DNA from: a virus
IMG/VR virus record: IMGVR_UViG_3300042542_004360
Coordinates: 1 to 42,067 of that record
Reading direction: 5' to 3' (one strand)
DNA length: 42,067 bases
The number at the start of each line of letters is the position of its first letter. Position 1 is the stretch's first letter. The notes beneath the pieces are model-generated. The model had not been told where the DNA came from. It was given only the letters and a program-made list of their open reading frames with translations, and ran no database searches. The translations under genes and the position numbers were made by a program. Positions 27,702-35,117 of the stretch are shown one piece after another.

Positions 27702-30532
27702 CACGCCTCCTTGAGATTTCTACCGACGCTCGCCTCAGCGGTCAGCGGCACGTCCCACCCAGGGATGCGGACGGTCATGCACTCCTCGACCTCGCGGCGG
27801 TACGCTTCCAGCTCGGGCGGCAGCGCCTCGCCCTTCTTGGGCTTCCAGTCGGCCAGCCCAGGCGGCGCCTCGATCTCCACGGCGATGGAGTCGTGGCACT
27901 GGTGGATGAGGCCCGTCCGCTTGTGGAAGTCCCACGGGAACCGTTGCAGCAGCGCCTGCTCCGCGAGGCGCATGCAGCTTGCTTCAGCAGCGAGGATGGG
28001 GAAGTTCACGACCTCCTGCTTCTTGCCTTCCGTGAGGCCGCCGGAGCGCCGTCCCATGACCGGCTCTTCCATGTAGTTCTGGTGCCGGTAGATGGACTGC
28101 ATCGCGTCCCACGCCGACAGCCACTCCGGCTCCGTCTTCAGCCACGTCTCGTGGAAGTGGCGCACTTCCTTCGTCGTCATGCCGAGGTACGGCAGCTCGC
28201 CGCTGTCGGACTCCGTTGACGTGAGCACCTGCCAGATGGTCGTCGGGTCGGCGGCATACGCAGCCGCGTACCGGAACGTCTTCGAGATGTCTCGCATGGC
28301 CTTCGCCATGCCACTACCGGGCTTGCGCTGGATGCTGAACCCGTCCGGGCCCCACCCATCTGCTGCCTTGAACTTATCACCAAACAGCGCCAGCGCCAAG
28401 GCGTTGTGCGGATCTTTTCCTTCGACAAAGCCCTCGATCAACGTCGGGATCTTCCAGTAGTTCGCGATGATTCGGAGGTGCGCCTGGTCGAGGTCAGCCC
28501 CCACGAGGAGATGCCCACGCTCCGCTGCGAACAGGGTCTTGAGCTTGCCCTGCCCCTTGCGGCTGCCGATGTTCTGAAGGTTCGGCCCCGACGAGGACAG
28601 CCGCCCCGGTGCCGTGACGTGGGCGTTCCACGTCGAGCGGACGCGCCCGTCCGAGTGCCAGATGACGCCCTTCTGCGGGTCCATCGACGTGAGGTTCAGC
28701 GGCAGGAGCACGGTGCCGAGGATCTTGTTCTTCTCGCGCCGGTACAGGCGCAGTTCGCGGATGAACGCCTCCTGCTCCTGCGAGAGGCGGCCGCCCGCCA
28801 GATGGCCGCGGAGCACCTTGTCGCCGGTGCCGGGCATCCCCGACGCCGTGTAGAAGTCGCGCGCCTCCATGCTCGGCGGGATGCCGAGCTTCCACGTCTC
28901 GTAGAGCAGGTCGCGGATCTGGTCAGCGCTGCCTGGCTTGATGCCGATGGTGTCGTCCGCCTCGTCGTTCGCTCCCGCGCTCTTGAGGTCCAGCCGCGCG
29001 AGGCCCACGGCGTGGGCGAGTTCGGACAGCCGCTTCTCGCGCTTTGCCACCGACGCGCGCGTCTCTATCTCCATCTTGAACCGCGCTTCCTGGTCGACGT
29101 ACACGCCGATCTTGTGCAGGTTGACGCACATGTCCTGCGTCGCGTGGTCCAGCTCATGCAGGTCCCAGCGCCGGTGCTCCCAGCCCTTCGGCCGCAGCGC
29201 CTCGGGGAGGTCACGGAAGGCGCCTGCCTCCTCGGCTGCGTCGAACAGCGGCACCACGATGCGCGCGTTCACGGCGCTGTCGGTGCAGTTGTAGGCGAGG
29301 CGGTCCCAGTCGTCGACCTTGCCGTGCGCGAGGCTCTCGCCCTTCTCCGTCGTCTCCCAGCGGTCCACGTCGGTGAGCACCGAGCCGACGACCTTGAGGC
29401 CCTTCGGAAGTTCAGGCGCCCGGAAGCGGGCCGCGAACAGCGTGTCGATGATCGGTGCGGGTGTGATACCCAGCCAATGCTCTGTTACCACCCTGTCATA
29501 GGATCCACAATTGTGCCCCACCTTGGTCTTCGTCGGGTCGCCGAGGAAGCGTCGGAGGATGTCGAGAACTCGCGCCTCGTCCTCGGCCGAGTAGTAGCGC
29601 GTGGAGCCGTCTCCGCTCAGCAGGTTGAGCCCCAAGACCTTGCAGCGCGTGGCCTCCTCCTGCCCTTGGCGTAGCGCGCGGCCCTCCGCGTTGAGGTCGG
29701 GATGCGCGATGGCGATGGACCGCACTTGACAGGTCAACGGCTCGATGCCGTCCGTCTCCAAGTCGTAGGCCCAGAACGGCATGTCCTGCGCGAGGAACGC
29801 TTCCAGCTCATCGGGCGTCGGGTTGAAGACGCGCTCCGGCTCTGTCCATCGAAGCTGCCCGGTGAACCAGCGCAGCGCCTTGGACAGGTCCGCGTGGAAG
29901 GTGGCGCGCCAGCCTGGAGCCTTCTGCACGAAGCCCGGGTGGAACATCGGAAAGACCTTCCGCACCGCGCCCTCGGGCGTGACGTTCGCGAGCGGCGTCT
30001 CCATGAGCGCGCCCCAATGCTCGTCCACCCAGACAGGTCCACCGCGCAGCGAGAAGATGCTCTGCGCCTTGCTCGTCAGCGCGTTGGCCGACGTGCGCCC
30101 CAGCGCGATGATGTTGTTGTAACTTTCCGCCTCCTTGAGTAGCCTCGGGCGGCAACAAGCGATAGGGTCCGGGAGGGCCGGGAGTCCTTGCACAAGGAGG
30201 CGACGGTTCTCCTTGTCGAGCGCCTTGGTCATCTTCTCCCACGCGTTCGGCTGCGTGCCCGCGTTGCAGGCGACGACATGCGTGAGGTCGATGTCACCAC
30301 GCTTGCGCCCGATGGCGAGCATGGCCAGGTTCCACTCCTGCCCGCTGCGGCCCGAGAGCGGGCGTCCGTTGTTGGAGTCCTCGATGTGCGGCGTCTCCGC
30401 CACCGCGAGCACCGTGGCGTCCTTGTGGATCTCAGGCGGGCACGGCTGCCAGTAGCCGTCGCGAAACTTCCCCTTGGGGCCCAACGGGCACACATCGCAG
30501 CGCGCCCCGTGCTGCCGCGGGTCATACGGCAT
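27701..30532 (-). CDS. UDG-like domain fused to DNA polymerase I (family A)
   Basis: 943 residues. N-terminus (1-225) resembles family-4 uracil-DNA glycosylases: CDVCPLG cysteines, AVAETPHIEDSNNGRPLSGR, ACCRPRL and MFHPGFVQKA. Then a 3'-5' exonuclease (YDLETDG near 255, GHNCGSYDRV, YNCTDS) and a polymerase domain (GRLSSSGPNLQNIG near 639, motif A ADLDQAHLR near 677, motif B RDISKTFRYAAAYA near 745, motif C CHDS near 877). Position 762 (E. coli numbering) is Tyr. Two usual acidic residues differ: Glu710 is His and Glu883 is Ser. SPO1-type phages are known to carry a similar UDG-polymerase fusion. Confidence 0.85.
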   Translation of the reverse strand: MPYDPRQHGARCDVCPLGPKGKFRDGYWQPCPPEIHKDATVLAVAETPHIEDSNNGRPLSGRSGQEWNLAMLAIGRKRGDIDLTHVVACNAGTQPNAWEKMTKALDKENRRLLVQGLPALPDPIACCRPRLLKEAESYNNIIALGRTSANALTSKAQSIFSLRGGPVWVDEHWGALMETPLANVTPEGAVRKVFPMFHPGFVQKAPGWRATFHADLSKALRWFTGQLRWTEPERVFNPTPDELEAFLAQDMPFWAYDLETDGIEPLTCQVRSIAIAHPDLNAEGRALRQGQEEATRCKVLGLNLLSGDGSTRYYSAEDEARVLDILRRFLGDPTKTKVGHNCGSYDRVVTEHWLGITPAPIIDTLFAARFRAPELPKGLKVVGSVLTDVDRWETTEKGESLAHGKVDDWDRLAYNCTDSAVNARIVVPLFDAAEEAGAFRDLPEALRPKGWEHRRWDLHELDHATQDMCVNLHKIGVYVDQEARFKMEIETRASVAKREKRLSELAHAVGLARLDLKSAGANDEADDTIGIKPGSADQIRDLLYETWKLGIPPSMEARDFYTASGMPGTGDKVLRGHLAGGRLSQEQEAFIRELRLYRREKNKILGTVLLPLNLTSMDPQKGVIWHSDGRVRSTWNAHVTAPGRLSSSGPNLQNIGSRKGQGKLKTLFAAERGHLLVGADLDQAHLRIIANYWKIPTLIEGFVEGKDPHNALALALFGDKFKAADGWGPDGFSIQRKPGSGMAKAMRDISKTFRYAAAYAADPTTIWQVLTSTESDSGELPYLGMTTKEVRHFHETWLKTEPEWLSAWDAMQSIYRHQNYMEEPVMGRRSGGLTEGKKQEVVNFPILAAEASCMRLAEQALLQRFPWDFHKRTGLIHQCHDSIAVEIEAPPGLADWKPKKGEALPPELEAYRREVEECMTVRIPGWDVPLTAEASVGRNLKEA

Positions 30533-30656
30533 CGTCGTCCTCGTGGCGGTTGAGCCAGCGCTCGACCTCGTTCAGCGTGCGCCACAGGATGACGCAGCCC
30601 ACCACCGTGCAGGCAAGGGTGAACATCAGCACCAACAGTAGGATGAGATCAGCCAC
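30522..30656 (-). CDS. Membrane-anchored peptide (44 aa)
   Basis: MADLILLLVLMFTLACTVVG then CVILWRTLNEVERWLNRHED and DDAV. One clear membrane helix (residues 4-25) followed by an amphipathic, acidic tail. GTG 30656 overlaps the methylase stop by 8 nt and its end overlaps the polymerase start by 11 nt; GGAG lies 9 nt upstream. Function unknown. Confidence 0.5.
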   Translation of the reverse strand: MADLILLLVLMFTLACTVVGCVILWRTLNEVERWLNRHEDDDAV

Positions 30657-31095
30657 GGCCCACGACTCCGCGAGGAGGGTAGAACACCGCCACCGCAGAC
30701 GGGAACGGCGCGCTGTTGATGGCGCCCCCGAACCGCAGCCGCCCTCGGATGAACGTCACCTTGGCGAACGGCAGCACGTAGTCGTGCCACCACGCCGTGT
30801 CGGTGCGAGCTGGCAGCAGGCACACGACCGTCGCGCCGTTCAGGCTCTCCTCGTACGCCTTCTTGATCCAGCGGCTGATCTCGCGCCCGTACGGCGGGTT
30901 CATCCAGCAGACGTCCAGGCTCCAGTCTTGCGTGAGCCCGTTCGCGTGAACGTCGAAGTAGCGCTTGCACTTGGCGTTGTCGGCGTCAGCGCAGACATCG
31001 AGCGTGAAGTGGAAGAGCGCGTCCCACTCCGCGAAGAACTCAGGCGGCGTGGCCCACCGGTCTGTGGCCGAGGAGAACATGAGGTCGGTGTTCAT
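30649..31095 (-). CDS. Phage N6-adenine methyltransferase (DNA_N-6-adenine-MTase family)
   Basis: 148 residues, the family's usual length. It starts MNTDLMFSSATDRWATPPEF, continues FHFTLDVCADADNAKCKRYF and has the catalytic CWMNPPYGREISRWIKKA (NPPY), then VVCLLPARTDTAWWHDYVL and FIRGRLRFGG. These are the hallmark stretches of the small phage adenine methylases that modify the phage's own DNA. ATG 31095 has GGGGGAGC right before it. It is a second adenine methylase in addition to the one at 26979. Confidence 0.85.
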   Translation of the reverse strand: MNTDLMFSSATDRWATPPEFFAEWDALFHFTLDVCADADNAKCKRYFDVHANGLTQDWSLDVCWMNPPYGREISRWIKKAYEESLNGATVVCLLPARTDTAWWHDYVLPFAKVTFIRGRLRFGGAINSAPFPSAVAVFYPPRGVVGRG

Positions 31096-31108
31096 GCTCC
31101 CCCGGTAT

Positions 31109-31125
31109 CCTTACCGGAGCGTCAA
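31109..31125 (-). repeat. 17-nt element shared with the promoter at 26966-26982
   Basis: TTGACGCTCCGGTAAGG on the minus strand, identical in both places, between a stop codon and the next ATG. Here no good -10 lies at 17 nt, so it is either a promoter using a non-standard -10 or a binding site. Confidence 0.5.
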
Positions 31126-31131
31126 GGCAAC

Positions 31132-31572
31132 CTACTTCTGCCCGGCGACGTACCGCTGCTTGAGCAGGTACACGTCCGCCAGGTGCTTCGTGCCGATGCC
31201 GGACACGAGGTTCGACAGGGCGCCCGGATACGGGCACTCCGCGCCGTTCACGATGGCGTCGTTCGCGGCCTCCGACAGCTCCATGATCATCTCGGCGATG
31301 ACCAGCGGCGTGCCGCCCTGCTGCGCGATCATGCTGATCTTCTCGCCCGCCATGGCCCACGCCTTGATCGGGTCGAGCTTGTCGCTGCCGTAGTGGCCTG
31401 CGATGACCTCGGCCATGTCGTCGATGTCATCCTCGACGCCCTTGTAGAGGCGCTTGAACAGCTCGTGGTCGCCGTAGAAAGGCGTGCCCTTCGCCTGCCA
31501 GTGCAACGTGTGGTACAGGTGATGCGCGGCGCGCAGGCCAGCCCACAGGTCGAGCAGGACGGACAGAAGCAC
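31132..31572 (-). CDS. Dps/ferritin-like protein
   Basis: 146 residues from GTG 31572 (SD GGGAGG). The four-helix ferritin-like pattern is clear: LWAGLRAAHHLYHTLHWQAK, GTPFYGDHELFKRLYKGV and EDDIDDMAEVIAGHYG, i.e. H-x-x-H-W...G-x-x-F...H...D-D-x-A-E as in Dps proteins, which oxidise and store iron and bind DNA. The C-terminal helices are less conserved (MIMELSEAANDAIVNG). Dps-like genes are rare in phages; it may limit oxidative damage or handle virion DNA. A terminator for the gene before it lies at 31612-31635. Confidence 0.65.
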   Translation of the reverse strand: MLLSVLLDLWAGLRAAHHLYHTLHWQAKGTPFYGDHELFKRLYKGVEDDIDDMAEVIAGHYGSDKLDPIKAWAMAGEKISMIAQQGGTPLVIAEMIMELSEAANDAIVNGAECPYPGALSNLVSGIGTKHLADVYLLKQRYVAGQK

Positions 31573-31604
31573 AGAGCCTCCCAAGCCCTTGAAGTGTACC
31601 ACAA

Positions 31605-31635
31605 AAACGAACGCCCCGCCACAGAGGGCGGGGCG
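31605..31635 (-). terminator. Rho-independent terminator
   Basis: CGCCCCGCC (31635-31627 on the minus strand) pairs with GGCGGGGCG (31620-31612), 9 bp with a 6-nt loop, followed on the minus strand by TTCGTTTTTG. It ends transcription of the 31682-32302 gene, 47 nt after its stop. Confidence 0.8.
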
Positions 31636-31681
31636 CTGCAAGGACTACCTACTCAGCGGTGCCGAGTAGACACTTCTTGCA

Positions 31682-32302
31682 TCAGCGGGCGACGTTCACG
31701 GCCGGGGGCGGCGGGAGGCGGAGGCCGCCGGCGGGAGCCGGAGCGACCGTCTGCACCACCGGCCCAGAAGCAGCGGACGGAGCGGCGGGGATGACGCTCT
31801 GAACCGCCGGGGGTGCGGAGCGGGGCGCACCACCGTTGCTCTGAGAAGCAGAAGGCACGACGCCCGAAGCCTTCGCCTTCTCGTACTGGTCCTTGGACAG
31901 GAACTTGTTGATGGCGGCGTAGGAGCCCTGCACGCCCTGCTGGCCTGGCACGAACTCCACGTACGCCTTGCGGCCGCCGTTCGTCGCGGAGACGAACCAC
32001 GCGTCGCTGATCTCGCCGCCCTCGATGTCCTCGTCAGAGAACCCGAAGCTGGAGAGGATGGTCTTGATGGCGGCCAGACGACCGCGAATCTGCTTCTCGG
32101 GCACCCCCTCGGCGGGGAGGTTCAGCCAGGTGAACATCTTGAACCCGTTCGGGAACTCGACGCTGAAGCGACGGCTATCGGTCTTGTCGCCCTGCTTGTA
32201 CTCGACGGAGACGCCGAACACCTCGTAGTAGCCAGCCTCGGGCTGAGAGGAGCCGAGCGTGGAGACGCCCTTGAAAGAAGAACCGTTGATCATGAAGGAC
32301 AT
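31682..32302 (-). CDS. Probable phage ssDNA-binding-like protein (206 aa)
   Basis: N-terminal 130 residues mixed beta/alpha (EVFGVSVEYKQGDKTDSRRF, MFTWLNLPAEGVPEKQIRG, DAWFVSATNGGRKAYVEFV), then a Pro/Ala/Ser-rich disordered tail (ending LPPPPAVNVAR). Position just before the strong terminator and next to a Sak4-like ATPase gene, a compact N-terminal domain and a long flexible tail would fit a single-stranded DNA-binding protein. No acidic SSB tip is present and I do not recognise the fold, so the role is inferred. Confidence 0.45.
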   Translation of the reverse strand: MSFMINGSSFKGVSTLGSSQPEAGYYEVFGVSVEYKQGDKTDSRRFSVEFPNGFKMFTWLNLPAEGVPEKQIRGRLAAIKTILSSFGFSDEDIEGGEISDAWFVSATNGGRKAYVEFVPGQQGVQGSYAAINKFLSKDQYEKAKASGVVPSASQSNGGAPRSAPPAVQSVIPAAPSAASGPVVQTVAPAPAGGLRLPPPPAVNVAR

Positions 32303-32344
32303 GGTGAACTCCGTTTTGTGGTCGTTGATGCTTTGGTTGTTGGA

Positions 32345-33340
32345 CTACGGGGCGCCCGGAGGAGGGGGAGGCAGAGGCACGCCGCCGCTCTTCTTCGGGT
32401 CATCCTTCGGCGCGAGGTCGAAGAGGTTCCTCGCCTTGCGCTTCTGGAACGTAGCGCGGGCGATACCATCTTGGCAAGCCCAGCGCAGATGGATTTGTTG
32501 GTAACCGGCCTTGAACAGCGGGTGCTCCTCCGAGATCTCCTTGATAGAACCTTGCACATCGCCCGATTCCATGATACGATCTGCAAGAGAGTCAGCGAGT
32601 TCGTCCTGCCACTCAAGCCCCGGAACGCGGCTGAGCTGGTAGCCGCCCGCGCTCGCCCGGAGAATCTCGCGCAGGTTGCCCGGCGTCTTCGCCCAGCACA
32701 CACCGGTGCGGTCGCCCGTCACCCAGTCCGGCGACGTCGGGTCGCAAAAGTAGGTGCCCGGGAACCACGGGTCGGGGTAGGTCGAGTCGACCATCGCGCG
32801 GACGTTGATGTCGCACCAGCTCGGGAGCGTCTCGACCTGGTTGCGCGAGGGCACGTTCGGGCCGCCTGGGCAGAAGAAGCCCTCGGCGTTCGTGCCGGGC
32901 ATGCGCTCGTGGAACGTGAACGCGAGATGGACGCCCATGTGGCGGGCGAGGCCCGACAGCATGAGCAGATGCTTGTTGAGCTGCTGGTAGGCGTAGAACT
33001 TGTCCTTCTTGCCGCTCTTGCCAGCAGGCGCCTCCTCGTTCCAGACCATCATGCTGCGGTCGCAGATGTGGCTGGCGTCGTCGATGATGACCGCGCCGTA
33101 CTGGCGCGCGAGTCCGGTCTTGTGCGCGTACTCCAAGAGCGCGATCAGATCAGGCAGCGTCTGCGGCGGCTCCGGATGAACAGCGGGCGTGAACCCCAGC
33201 TCGTTCTGCGCGACGAGCGTGATGGCGCTCGGCACGCCGAGGCACAGCGCAGTCGGGAAGGCGGCGAGCACGTCGCTCGTCTTCTTCTTCTTCGGCTTTC
33301 CGTAGACCGTCACCATGACGGTCGGGTTGTCGGTGGTCAT
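32345..33340 (-). CDS. Sak4/RecA-like ATPase with altered P-loop
   Basis: 331 residues from ATG 33340 (GGAG 6 nt upstream). The layout fits AAA_24/Sak4 recombination ATPases: a strand then P-loop VTVYGKPKKKKTSDVLAAFP (residues 10-29), a conserved LGVPSAITLVAQNELG, Walker B-like YGAVIIDDASHICDRS, and a long central FYAYQQLNKHLLMLSGLARH. The P-loop lacks the usual second glycine: GKPKKKKTS instead of GxxxxGKTS. The end is Pro-rich (GVPLPPPPPGAP). Probably acts with the nuclease at 33401 and the helicase at 35117 in recombination or replication repair. Confidence 0.65.
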   Translation of the reverse strand: MTTDNPTVMVTVYGKPKKKKTSDVLAAFPTALCLGVPSAITLVAQNELGFTPAVHPEPPQTLPDLIALLEYAHKTGLARQYGAVIIDDASHICDRSMMVWNEEAPAGKSGKKDKFYAYQQLNKHLLMLSGLARHMGVHLAFTFHERMPGTNAEGFFCPGGPNVPSRNQVETLPSWCDINVRAMVDSTYPDPWFPGTYFCDPTSPDWVTGDRTGVCWAKTPGNLREILRASAGGYQLSRVPGLEWQDELADSLADRIMESGDVQGSIKEISEEHPLFKAGYQQIHLRWACQDGIARATFQKRKARNLFDLAPKDDPKKSGGVPLPPPPPGAP

Positions 33341-33400
33341 GTGGCACTCCGGCCCGGTGGTCGAGCCTCGTCGTAGGGCCAAAGACGACGAGGCGCACTC

Positions 33401-34384
33401 TCAGCCGCGAGGGCCGAGAGAGCAGAGGTCGAGCCCGGCACAGGCTCCGTAGCGTCCATAGCATGAGAGTTCGTTCTGCGCCTTCGGCCATTCCCACGGG
33501 TCGGTGGTGAGGTCGAGGTTGGCGATCTGATGCTCCGCCCACCAAAGCCAGCGCGCGAAGTGGGCGTCCCGGTGCGGTGTCTGCGGCACATGCTCACGGA
33601 CCACGCGCCCGATCTGGGTCGTGCTGATGAGGTTCAGCGCGAGGCCGCCGAACGCGGAGCCGTAGAGCTGCTTGCCCATGATGCGGAACGCCGCGAAGCC
33701 ACCGTCGATGGCGTAGGCCGCCGCGCTGCTCTTCGCGTTGACCGATGCTTGGTGCTTGTGGTCCCAGATGTAGTAGCGCCCGGAACCGTCGCGGGTTACG
33801 AGGTCTATGCGGCGCGTGAGCGTTATCGGACGTCCATGCTCTCGGTGGTCGGGCATGCACAACGGCGTCACCTCGATGTCGGCACCGTCGAGACTGCGCC
33901 ACGCGCCGCCCACCTCTTCGCAGACCCATAGCCCCCACTCCCCGCGCAGCGTGCCCAGCACGGCGGTGACGGGAGCCTCGACCGCGATGACGTCGCCTGG
34001 AGGCTCGGGGTACTTCGCCATGTAGGCGTGGAACACCGTCAGCATCGTCGGCAGTAGCTGATGACTGCCGTACTTGTCGCACCACGCCTGCGCGGCCTCC
34101 TCCGGCTCCATGAACACGGACGGGTCGTAGTACATCGTCTCGTCGACCATGACACCCTGCGGCTGTGCGGCGCCCCAGATGGCGTGCAGGTGCGCTTGGA
34201 GCGTGTGGCCGATGGAGCCCTTGGCGAGCGCCTCGATGGGCGGGGCGATGTTGGGAGAGCGCCCCAGCTCGTCGACCATCCGAGAGGAACGGTTCAGATA
34301 GGCGAAGAGCTGGGGGCACTTCGCGAAGTTGCCGATGCGGCTCCAGCCGCGGCCGGACTTGCCGGCGTCGATGAGCATCTTCAC
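33401..34384 (-). CDS. Cas4/RecB-like PD-(D/E)XK nuclease with Fe-S cysteines
   Basis: 327 residues from GTG 34384. C23 (NFAKCPQLFAYLNRSSR) plus C308, C315 and C321 near the end (ELSCYGRYGACAGLDLCSL) match the split four-cysteine site of Cas4/AddB-type iron-sulfur nucleases. The core has ITLTRRIDLVTRDGSGRYYI and WDHKHQAS, the Asp and DxK of the PD-(D/E)XK site. Phage homologues resect DNA ends together with a Sak4- or RecA-like partner, as here. Translation is preceded by the 11-codon mini-ORF whose Glu codons supply GAGGAGGAG. Confidence 0.75.
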   Translation of the reverse strand: MKMLIDAGKSGRGWSRIGNFAKCPQLFAYLNRSSRMVDELGRSPNIAPPIEALAKGSIGHTLQAHLHAIWGAAQPQGVMVDETMYYDPSVFMEPEEAAQAWCDKYGSHQLLPTMLTVFHAYMAKYPEPPGDVIAVEAPVTAVLGTLRGEWGLWVCEEVGGAWRSLDGADIEVTPLCMPDHREHGRPITLTRRIDLVTRDGSGRYYIWDHKHQASVNAKSSAAAYAIDGGFAAFRIMGKQLYGSAFGGLALNLISTTQIGRVVREHVPQTPHRDAHFARWLWWAEHQIANLDLTTDPWEWPKAQNELSCYGRYGACAGLDLCSLGPRG

Positions 34385-34386
34385 GG

Positions 34387-34422
34387 CTACTCCTCCTCTT
34401 CTTCGATGAACAGCTTGGACAT
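34387..34422 (-). CDS. 11-codon leader mini-ORF copied from the helicase 3' end
   Basis: MSKLFIEEEEE then stop, 2 nt before the nuclease GTG. It has its own SD (AGAAGGAAACC). Bases 34394-34421 are identical to 35124-35151, the last codons of the SF2 helicase gene (SKLFIEEEDA). The GAG GAG GAG codons form the nuclease gene's SD, so translating this leader would load the ribosome at the nuclease start. Confidence 0.55.
   Translation of the reverse strand: MSKLFIEEEEE
34394..34421. repeat. 28-nt direct repeat, copy A (leader mini-ORF)
   Basis: Identical to 35124-35151. Flanks differ on both sides (C/G on the left, T/C on the right), so this is a short precise duplication. One copy ends the helicase gene, the other makes a leader ORF. 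Confidence 0.85.
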
Positions 34423-34434
34423 GGTTTCCTTCTA

Positions 34435-34446
34435 TACCTATAGGTA
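34435..34446. promoter_or_regulatory. 12-bp palindrome TACCTATAGGTA
   Basis: Perfect palindrome upstream of the leader mini-ORF, containing a -10-like TATAGG on the minus strand. It could be an operator or an AT-rich entry site; the -35 at the right distance is poor. Confidence 0.35.
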
Positions 34447-34450
34447 CGTG

Positions 34451-34469
34451 CGCGCGACCCAATCGCGCG
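34451..34469 (-). terminator. Hairpin directly after the Mom-like gene
   Basis: CGCGCGA (34451-34457) pairs with TCGCGCG (34463-34469), 7 bp, 5-nt loop, extendable by 3 bp across a bulge. It begins at the stop codon of the gene ending at 34470. No T run, so perhaps an attenuator or stabiliser. Confidence 0.4.
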
Positions 34470-35117
34470 TCACTCTTGAGCAAGCACCCACCGATACGCC
34501 GCCGCGCCCGACGACCACTTCTTGCCTGGGATCGCCTCGCGGCGCCAGCCATGCTGCTCCAGCCATTCGGCTTCTGCGCCTGCCGGGCACGCGCGATGGA
34601 CCCATCGCGTCAGCTCCGTAACCCCCGCCGGGGCGAGCCCGCTGGCCTTGCCGTTTGCATAGCGCGACCGACGTTCACCCGCGTCTCCGACAGAGAACGG
34701 CGCGCGGCGCACACCATCCTGTGCCCACCCAGAGCAGCGATAAACGTGCCCTGTGTGGCCCAAGGAAGCGTCAGAGTACGTGACCAGCACAGGCCAGCGT
34801 CCTCGGTCGATACGGTCGCGCATCTGTCTCCGCAGCGCCTTGGAGATTTTCTGTAAGCGGCGCTCGCTGCGGGGGACCGCGACCATTCTCGACAGAGCGA
34901 GAACACCGGCTCCACCGGGCGCGGACGATAGTTGTTTTGCTGCCCCTGGAGGCGGAGGCGACCACACAAACGCAGCAACCGGAGCACCATCTTCGATCAC
35001 AGCGAAGCAATAAACCGCGATTCGTCCTACAGACTTGTAGCCGTGGTGCGCCTCGAAGAGGTGGGCGACGTCCGACAGCACGCACGCGCGAAGGTCGATG
35101 CGCTCTCTGTCAGACAT
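34470..35117 (-). CDS. Mom-like DNA-modification protein (GNAT-type)
   Basis: 215 residues; ATG 35117 shares one base with the helicase stop (TAATG). The centre follows the Mom family of phage Mu, a GNAT-related protein that modifies adenines in phage DNA and blocks many restriction enzymes: GVLALSRMVAVPRSERRLQK, then PVLVTYSDASLGHTGHVYRC and SGWAQDG (compare sYaD-x-x-x-G-H-x-G-x-x-Y-x-A-x-x-W-x-x-x-G). The C-terminus adds a Gly/Lys-rich end. Together with three methylases it points to layered DNA protection. Confidence 0.65.
   Translation of the reverse strand: MSDRERIDLRACVLSDVAHLFEAHHGYKSVGRIAVYCFAVIEDGAPVAAFVWSPPPPGAAKQLSSAPGGAGVLALSRMVAVPRSERRLQKISKALRRQMRDRIDRGRWPVLVTYSDASLGHTGHVYRCSGWAQDGVRRAPFSVGDAGERRSRYANGKASGLAPAGVTELTRWVHRACPAGAEAEWLEQHGWRREAIPGKKWSSGAAAYRWVLAQE

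Noticed and set aside
31097-31125. Promoter call for the 17-nt repeat at 31109-31125
   Set aside because: At the right spacing the -10 would be GGGGAG. I list the repeat but not a promoter.
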